Under the pieces are notes generated by a model. That model saw only the letters and a program-made list of their open reading frames with translations, was not told the origin of the DNA and made no database searches. Made by a program: the position numbers and the translations under genes. From an uncultured Rubrobacteraceae bacterium (lineage in GTDB: Bacteria; Actinomycetota; Rubrobacteria; Rubrobacterales; Rubrobacteraceae), in the NCBI GenBank assembly GCA_902805985.1, contig CADCUW010000307.1:1-5401 (forward strand): a DNA stretch of 5,401 nt. Direction: 5' to 3'. Below are positions 1 to 5,401 of the stretch, piece by piece. Position 1 is the first letter of the stretch. Each line of letters opens with the position of its first letter.

Positions 1-254
1 GCTACGACTTCGACGTGGTCCCGGAGAGGCACATGCTCTTTATCCGCAACGAGGACGTCCCAGGCATGATCGGCCGGGCCGGCTCCATACTCGGTGAGCA
101 CGGCATCAACATCGGCAACATGGCCGTTGGCCGCGGCGAGCCCGGCTCCCGCGCCGCGATGGCCGTCACCGTCGACGAGCCCGTCACCGTCGACGTCCTC
201 AAGACCTTCCTGCAGACCCCCGGCTTCAACGAGGCCCGCGCGGTGACCCTGTGA
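1..254 (+). CDS. serA: D-3-phosphoglycerate dehydrogenase, C-terminal ACT domain (5' truncated by window)
   Basis: SerA oxidises 3-phosphoglycerate to 3-phosphohydroxypyruvate with NAD+, the first step of serine synthesis, in the cytoplasm. Only the last 83 codons are here; the frame is open from base 3 and the catalytic and NAD-binding domains lie outside the window. What is visible is a complete ACT-type regulatory domain: the strand HMLFIRNEDVPGMIGRAG, the helix-turn SILGEHGINIGNMAVGR, a core strand AAMAVTVDEPV, and the final strand ARAVTL just before the TGA stop. The DxPGMIGRxGxxLGexGINI pattern is characteristic of SerA C termini, where it binds serine for feedback inhibition in some homologues. 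The internal GTG at 15 is not a real start because homology runs through it. The stop overlaps the next start in TGATG, which suggests an operon. A stand-alone ACT protein is possible but less likely, since the open frame runs off the window edge. Confidence 0.9.
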   Translation, partial: YDFDVVPERHMLFIRNEDVPGMIGRAGSILGEHGINIGNMAVGRGEPGSRAAMAVTVDEPVTVDVLKTFLQTPGFNEARAVTL

Positions 255-466
255 TGGCGAACCTGGACGACATCCTCGCCCGCTACCGGCACTACGGCCC
301 CACCTACGCACCCGGCGACAAGGCCCCGTTCTCCGGAACCTTCGTCTGCGACCGGGGGACGATGCTCCCCCCGATCCGGGTCCAACTGGCGAAGGGCGAA
401 GAGTTCCCCGAAGCCGAGAACCTCGGGACGCACACTCGCTGGAAGCAGACGAACATACAGGGTTAG
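254..466 (+). CDS. small conserved-looking protein of 70 residues, translationally coupled to serA
   Basis: This encodes a soluble 70-residue protein of unknown function. ATG at 254 is chosen because it overlaps the serA TGA as TGATG, a classic coupling arrangement, and no Shine-Dalgarno sequence precedes it. The GTG at 251 is an in-frame alternative adding one residue. The protein starts with a short charged helix-like stretch (LDDILARYRHYG). It then has a compact region with PGDKAPFSGTF (residues 20-30), a lone Cys32, LAKGEEFP (45-52) and Trp63. The spacing of PGxKAPxSGxF, then G..FP, then a C-terminal W recalls short YjzC-like proteins of Bacillus; this is from memory and unverified. No signal peptide or membrane segment is seen. 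Codon use is GC-rich like serA, and the frame stays open from the overlap to the TAG. The alternative is a chance ORF, which the overlap and ordered motifs argue against. Confidence 0.7.
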   Translation: MANLDDILARYRHYGPTYAPGDKAPFSGTFVCDRGTMLPPIRVQLAKGEEFPEAENLGTHTRWKQTNIQG

Positions 467-467
467 A

Positions 468-654
468 AGGTTTTGAGGTTCTCGGCACCAGGTTCTTGCC
501 GGAGTAGGCGAAGCTGCAGGTCCTTTAGAAGTTCGCTATCTCCACACCTACCTCTGCCTTGCGGGGGTTTCTATGGTCGGAAGGAGGTCGCTACAGTTAC
601 CTTGACACCTCGAACTTGAAACCTCGAACCTCAAAACCTCATGCCTAAAGCCTC
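468..654. repeat. inverted arrays of degenerate 7-base repeats (GAGGTTY) in a non-coding stretch
   Basis: Bases 467-705 hold no gene and are visibly less GC-rich than the surroundings. On the minus strand, 605-632 is four contiguous heptamers: GAGGTTC (626-632), GAGGTTT (619-625), CAAGTTC (612-618) and GAGGTGT (605-611). After one extra base come GAGGTTT (634-640), TAGGCAT (641-647) and GAGGCTT (648-654). On the plus strand, GAGGTTC (475-481) and CAGGTTC (489-495) sit exactly two 7-base periods apart. Because the arrays face each other, 468-481 and 626-639 form a perfect 14-bp inverted repeat enclosing 144 bases. No target-site duplication or transposase is visible. It could be a small intergenic repeat family, a decayed mobile element, or a folded transcript end for serA and the small gene. 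Confidence 0.6.
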
Positions 655-695
655 TTCCTTCGGGGTACTCTGACGAAGCTACGGTTCTCTACTTT

Positions 696-700
696 GGGAG
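696..700 (+). promoter_or_regulatory. ribosome binding site for the F420-dependent oxidoreductase
   Basis: GGGAG ends five bases before ATG 706, a normal spacing. It supports the ATG rather than the in-frame TTG at 694, which lies upstream of this site and would add four residues (MGVL) before the family-typical MKIGYFLS start. Confidence 0.6.
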
Positions 701-705
701 TCCTA

Positions 706-1656
706 ATGAAGATCGGGTACTTTCTTTCGTGCGAAGAGTTCGGGCCTGGGGCGTTGGTGGAGCAGGCGCGAATGGCCGAGGAGGCGGGTTTCGAGGCGCT
801 CTGGATCAGCGACCACTACCACCCGTGGGTCGAGGCGCAGGGGAACAGCCCGTTCGTGTGGAGTGTGATCGGGGGGCTCTCCCAGACCACCTCGCTCCCC
901 GTGACGACCGCCGTGACGTGCCCGACGTTCCGCATCCACCCGGCGATCATCGCCCAGGCCGCCGCTACTTCGGCCGTGATGCTCGGGGGACGCTTCAACC
1001 TCGGCATCGGCTCCGGCGAGGCGCTGAACGAGCATATCCTCGGTGACGCGTGGCCTTCCGCCGACGTCAGGCTGGAGATGCTGGAGGAGTCGGTAGAGGT
1101 CATGCGCCTCTTGTGGGAGGGCGGCACGAAGGACTACGAGGGCCGGCACTACGTCGTCGAGAACGCGAGAATCTACACCCTGCCGGACGAGCCGCCGCCG
1201 ATCCTCGTCTCCGGCTTCGGGCCGAAGGCCGTAGAGCTCGCGGCGGACATCGGGGACGGCTACGTCAACGTCGGCCCTGACGCGGAGCTTCTGGAGCTCT
1301 TCCGCTCCTCGGGCGGCGGGGACAAGCCCGCCCACAGCGCCTTCAAGGTCTGCTACGGGGACGACGAGGCCGAGTGCGTCAGGACGGCGCACCGCACCTG
1401 GCCCAACGAGGGGCTTCCGGGGGAGTTGGCCCAGGTCCTGCCGACGCCGCGGCACTTCGAGCAGGCCACGCAACTGGTCACGGAGGAGATGATGGCCGAG
1501 GCCGTCCCCTGCGGCCCGGATCCCGAGAAGTACCGCGGGATGCTCCGCCAGTTCGCAGACGCCGGCTACGACGAGGTCTACGTGCAGCAGATAGGCCCGA
1601 ACCAGAAAGCCTTCTTCGACTTCTTCGGCCGGGAGATCCTGCCCGAGTTCCGTTAG
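706..1656 (+). CDS. F420-dependent LLM-class oxidoreductase, FGD-related (TIGR03557-type)
   Basis: This is a predicted cytoplasmic flavin-independent oxidoreductase of the luciferase-like (LLM) superfamily that transfers hydride with deazaflavin F420. The substrate is unknown; the nearest characterised relative is F420-dependent glucose-6-phosphate dehydrogenase (FGD1). The 316-residue length is typical, and one TIM-barrel domain fills it. Visible landmarks are MKIGYFLSCEEFGP at the N terminus, ALWISDHYHPW (31-41) carrying the Asp-His and Trp that in FGD1 (Asp39, His40, Trp44) line the active site, TTAVTCPTFRIHPAIIAQAA (67-86), LGIGSGEALNEHILG (99-113), IYTLPDEPPPILVSGFGPKA (156-175), TWPNEGLPGELAQ (231-243) and DEVYVQQIGPNQ (289-300). 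All match the TIGR03557-like family as I recall it; sugar-phosphate use cannot be concluded from the name. No partner gene for F420 synthesis or reduction lies in the window. The gene stands alone after the repeat region, and its promoter is not clear. Confidence 0.92.
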   Translation: MKIGYFLSCEEFGPGALVEQARMAEEAGFEALWISDHYHPWVEAQGNSPFVWSVIGGLSQTTSLPVTTAVTCPTFRIHPAIIAQAAATSAVMLGGRFNLGIGSGEALNEHILGDAWPSADVRLEMLEESVEVMRLLWEGGTKDYEGRHYVVENARIYTLPDEPPPILVSGFGPKAVELAADIGDGYVNVGPDAELLELFRSSGGGDKPAHSAFKVCYGDDEAECVRTAHRTWPNEGLPGELAQVLPTPRHFEQATQLVTEEMMAEAVPCGPDPEKYRGMLRQFADAGYDEVYVQQIGPNQKAFFDFFGREILPEFR

Positions 1657-1692
1657 AACCCGCTCCGTGAAGCCCCTCTCCCCGCGCCGGGA

Positions 1693-1698
1693 TATAAT
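1693..1698 (+). promoter_or_regulatory. probable -10 box (TATAAT) for the DUF4230 gene
   Basis: A perfect TATAAT stands out in a GC-rich 80-base intergenic gap, about 39 bases before the TTG start at 1737. That leaves a 5' leader of about 30 bases. I see no good -35 hexamer at 16-18 bases upstream (the sequence there is close to AAGCCC) and no extended TGn motif, so an activator or an alternative sigma factor may be involved. It suggests the gene has its own transcript rather than only read-through from the oxidoreductase. Confidence 0.5.
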
Positions 1699-1723
1699 CC
1701 ACAGGTATTCTTCTTTCTCTTGC

Positions 1724-1730
1724 GGGGAGG
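1724..1730 (+). promoter_or_regulatory. strong Shine-Dalgarno deciding the TTG start at 1737
   Basis: GGGGAGG ends six bases before TTG 1737. The other in-frame TTG, at 1731, directly abuts the site with no spacer, so it is an unlikely start. Confidence 0.6.
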
Positions 1731-1736
1731 TTGGTC

Positions 1737-2372
1737 TTGGGCAAGAAAGGCGGAGGTTTCGCGACGACGCTCGTGCTGGCGCTCGTCATCGTCGTGTTGA
1801 GCGTCGGCATCGGTGTCGGGATCAGCCGCTTCGACTTCGCCGAGAGGATGCCCTTGATCGGGCCGCTCCTCGCCGAGAGGCCGGCGCAGACCGAGACGTC
1901 TCCCGTCGTGGTGGAAGGCGTGCGGGGCCTCGACAGGCTCGCCACCGTGCGCGTTACCGAGTCGATCATCGTGACGCGCGAGAGCGGCGGGGACTTCTTT
2001 GAGCGCATGTTCTCCGGCGAGAGGGTCCTGCTGGTCGCGTCCGGCGACGTGGAGGCGGGCGTGGACCTCGCCGACCTCGGCGAGAACGACGTCGTGGTCC
2101 GGGAGGAGACCGTTACCATCCGCCTGCCCGAGCCCGAAGTCCTCTCCGTGAGCCTCGACGAGGAGAACACCCGCGTCTACGACCGCGACTACAGCCCCCT
2201 TAACGTGCGCCCCGACGACGACCTCGTCGAGGAGGCCCGCGCCACGGCGGAGGAGAGGCTCGAAGCCGCCGCCCGCGAGAACGATATCCTCGACACCGCC
2301 GAGACGAACGCCGAGCAGTCCATCCGCGCCTTCGTTACCACCCTGGGTTTCGAGGAGGTCCGTTTCGAGTAA
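1737..2372 (+). CDS. membrane-anchored DUF4230 family protein
   Basis: This encodes a 211-residue protein of unknown function with a short basic N terminus (MGKKGGG), one hydrophobic segment at about residues 8-29 (FATTLVLALVIVVLSVGIGV), and a hydrophilic remainder probably outside the membrane. The soluble part fits DUF4230 (PF14014) as I recall it: LATVRVTESIIVTRES, then LLVASGDVEAGVDLADLGEN, then VTIRLPEPEVLSVSLDEEN with RVYDRDYS. It ends in a charged helix rich in Glu and Ala (DLVEEARATAEERLEAAARE) and the usual ending AFVTTLGFEEVRFE. The VxAGVDLxxL and LPxPEV patterns are the strongest marks. The TTG start at 1737 is chosen from Shine-Dalgarno spacing; starting at 1731 would add two residues. 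DUF4230 has no established biochemical role to my knowledge, and the neighbours do not suggest one. The gene has its own likely -10 box. Confidence 0.82.
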   Translation: MGKKGGGFATTLVLALVIVVLSVGIGVGISRFDFAERMPLIGPLLAERPAQTETSPVVVEGVRGLDRLATVRVTESIIVTRESGGDFFERMFSGERVLLVASGDVEAGVDLADLGENDVVVREETVTIRLPEPEVLSVSLDEENTRVYDRDYSPLNVRPDDDLVEEARATAEERLEAAARENDILDTAETNAEQSIRAFVTTLGFEEVRFE

Positions 2373-2449
2373 TGCCGGCCGGCGTCCGGAGCGCCTCCCG
2401 AATCTACGCTAAACGGGGGATGTAGGGTTCCCCCTGCGGGCCTTGCCCT

Positions 2450-2486
2450 GTGTACGGCAAGCGACACGTACGCCGAGCACACGTAC
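2450..2486 (+). repeat. three GTAC-centred direct repeats about 15 bases apart
   Basis: GTAC occurs at 2452-2455, 2468-2471 and 2483-2486, with the octamer ACACGTAC exact at 2464-2471 and 2479-2486. The repeats lie 60-100 bases ahead of the GTG start of the broken membrane gene, where operator sites or a promoter could sit. No -35/-10 pair is clear nearby, so a regulatory role is only a guess. Confidence 0.3.
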
Positions 2487-2532
2487 AGCGGCACGCACCG
2501 ATGACACCAACCGGCACGCAAGGTTCTTCCGC

Positions 2533-2537
2533 GGGAG
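2533..2537 (+). promoter_or_regulatory. ribosome binding site favouring GTG 2546
   Basis: GGGAG within GGGAGAAGAGG (2533-2543) ends eight bases before GTG 2546. The upstream in-frame ATG at 2501 and GTG at 2450 have no such site, and the residues they would add (such as RRAHVQRHAP) do not look like protein under selection. Confidence 0.45.
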
Positions 2538-2545
2538 AAGAGGTC

Positions 2546-3211
2546 GTGTCCGGGGCCAAGACCGTGCCCCAAAACGCGGCCGTCACGCTGTTGCGCGTGG
2601 CGTGGCTGGCGGTTGCGCTCCGCCTGGCTATGGAGGCGTTGTTGCTCCTGCTCGCCGCCGGGTTTGGAGAAGTGCTGGGGCTCAAGTCGCTCGTGGCGGA
2701 CCTGGTCAGGAACGTCACCTGGGCCGCCTTCGTGTGCGTGGGCCTCGCGGTGGGGAAGACGCTCTCGAAGATCCGGGTCCCGGCGATGGACTTCTTCGGG
2801 TTCCTGGCCGCGCCCCTCGCCTTCGAGGTGTCCAGGAGCGGCCACAAGGGGACCCTCGAGGCGCTTGACCTCGCCGGCGCCCAAGGCGCGGCGCGGCCTC
2901 GCCGATGCTGCTCGCCCTCATAAAGGGTATCGAGTACGGATGCCTCGGGCTGCTGGTCGGCTGGATCTGGACCCGTGCCTGGGGGGGAGTCCTCGCCCAC
3001 GTCCTGACGGGGCTTGCGGTCGGGATCTTGTTCGGCGGCGCGATCCCGGCCCTGACGGTCGGCGCCGCACCCGGACCCGTGCCCCCGGCAGCCCTCGTCT
3101 CCCCGGGGGCTCAACGAACTTCTCTTCCCCATTGGCTGCGCCCTCGCGCTCTTCTCCGCCGGCGCGCTCGGGAGCAGGATGCCATCCCGCGACGCCCCGG
3201 CAGATCCCTGA
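2546..3211 (+). pseudogene. polytopic membrane protein gene broken by two compensating frameshifts
   Basis: I do not recognise a named family. Three consecutive reading segments together make one plausible membrane protein of about 221 residues. Segment 1 (frame of 2546) has a long hydrophobic stretch WLAVALRLAMEALLLLLAAG, then WAAFVCVGLAVGK and FFGFLAAPLAF; it decays into RPRRCCSPS and stops at 2921-2923. Segment 2 (frame of 2905) reads SPMLLALIKGIEYGCLGLLV and GVLAHVLTGLAVGILFGGAI, two more membrane spans. Segment 3 returns to the first frame at about 3107-3110 with GLNELLFPIGCALALFSAGA and ends at TGA 3209-3211. Segment 2 is closed by a stop at 2866-2868, and frame 1 of the gene has stops at 3005 and 3053, so the shifts fall in 2869-2920 and 3056-3110. 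The second is explained by one extra C in the CCCCGGGGG run at 3101-3109, which would restore VSRGLNELLFP. Sequencing error in GC-rich homopolymers or a true pseudogene are both possible. Two overlapping genes is a weaker alternative. Confidence 0.6.
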
Positions 3212-3236
3212 AGACCAGGAGCCCGAAGTCTGCCGG
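3197..3236. other. inverted repeat between convergent genes, possible atypical terminator
   Basis: CCGGCAGA (3197-3204) pairs with TCTGCCGG (3229-3236) around a 24-base loop that contains the TGA at 3209 and a small CCTG/CAGG hairpin (3207-3219). A second short hairpin, CGCCT/AGGCG with a 4-base loop (3241-3254), follows. Both lie in the 61-base gap between the membrane gene and the metH stop, where a shared terminator is expected. Neither strand shows a T tract, so this is not a standard intrinsic terminator. Confidence 0.3.
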
Positions 3237-3272
3237 CGGGCGCCTCGGGAGGCGTGTGCCAAGCGAAAGTCC

Positions 3273-5401
<2,129 letters not shown>

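Noticed and set aside
508..536. Possible riboswitch or attenuator ahead of the oxidoreductase (GCGAA/TTCGC and CTTCG/CGAAG short stems)
   Set aside because: The stems are only five pairs with long loops, and no known riboswitch core or T-rich terminator is seen.
571..603. ATG-led 10-codon frame in the repeat region (starts MVGRRS)
   Set aside because: Too short, with no conserved feature and no suitably placed ribosome site; treated as chance.
602..607. A perfect TTGACA hexamer that could be a -35 box for the oxidoreductase gene
   Set aside because: No -10-like hexamer lies 16-18 bases downstream (the sequence there is close to CGAACC), and the hexamer falls in the heptamer repeat array, so it is probably incidental.
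2374..2383. Perfect 10-bp palindrome GCCGGCCGGC just after the DUF4230 stop, a possible terminator
   Set aside because: It leaves no room for a loop, has no T tract after it, and such palindromes are common by chance at this GC content.

Overview
The window reads as chromosomal DNA from a high-GC bacterium, most likely an actinomycete of the Rubrobacter type. The basis is the very high GC in all codons, a predicted coenzyme F420-dependent oxidoreductase, and the close fit of the proteins to actinobacterial families recalled from memory. The assignment is an inference; no marker gene is present.

Left part (1-705): the last 83 codons of a D-3-phosphoglycerate dehydrogenase (serA, serine synthesis), ending in its ACT regulatory domain. 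Its stop codon overlaps the start of a 70-residue small protein (TGATG), so the two are probably translated together. A less GC-rich, non-coding stretch of about 240 bases follows. Most of it lies between two sets of degenerate 7-base repeats (GAGGTTY) in opposite orientation, which also form a 14-bp inverted repeat.

Centre (706-2372): two plus-strand genes. The first encodes a complete F420-dependent LLM-class oxidoreductase of the group related to F420-dependent glucose-6-phosphate dehydrogenase. The second encodes a membrane-anchored DUF4230 protein with a TTG start, a strong Shine-Dalgarno sequence and its own TATAAT box.

Right part (2373-5401): a polytopic membrane protein of unknown function whose reading frame is broken twice by what look like single-base indels (one base missing near 2869-2920, one base extra near 3056-3110). 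It converges on metH, the B12-dependent methionine synthase, which runs on the minus strand and enters from the right edge without its 5' part. The present part covers the end of the methyl-folate domain, the cobalamin domains and the whole AdoMet-binding reactivation domain.

The genes are mostly housekeeping (serine and methionine/one-carbon metabolism) plus conserved unknowns. I see no phage, insertion sequence, CRISPR array, RNA gene or defence system. The most unusual items are the heptamer repeat region, the coupled small protein and the twice-frameshifted membrane gene.
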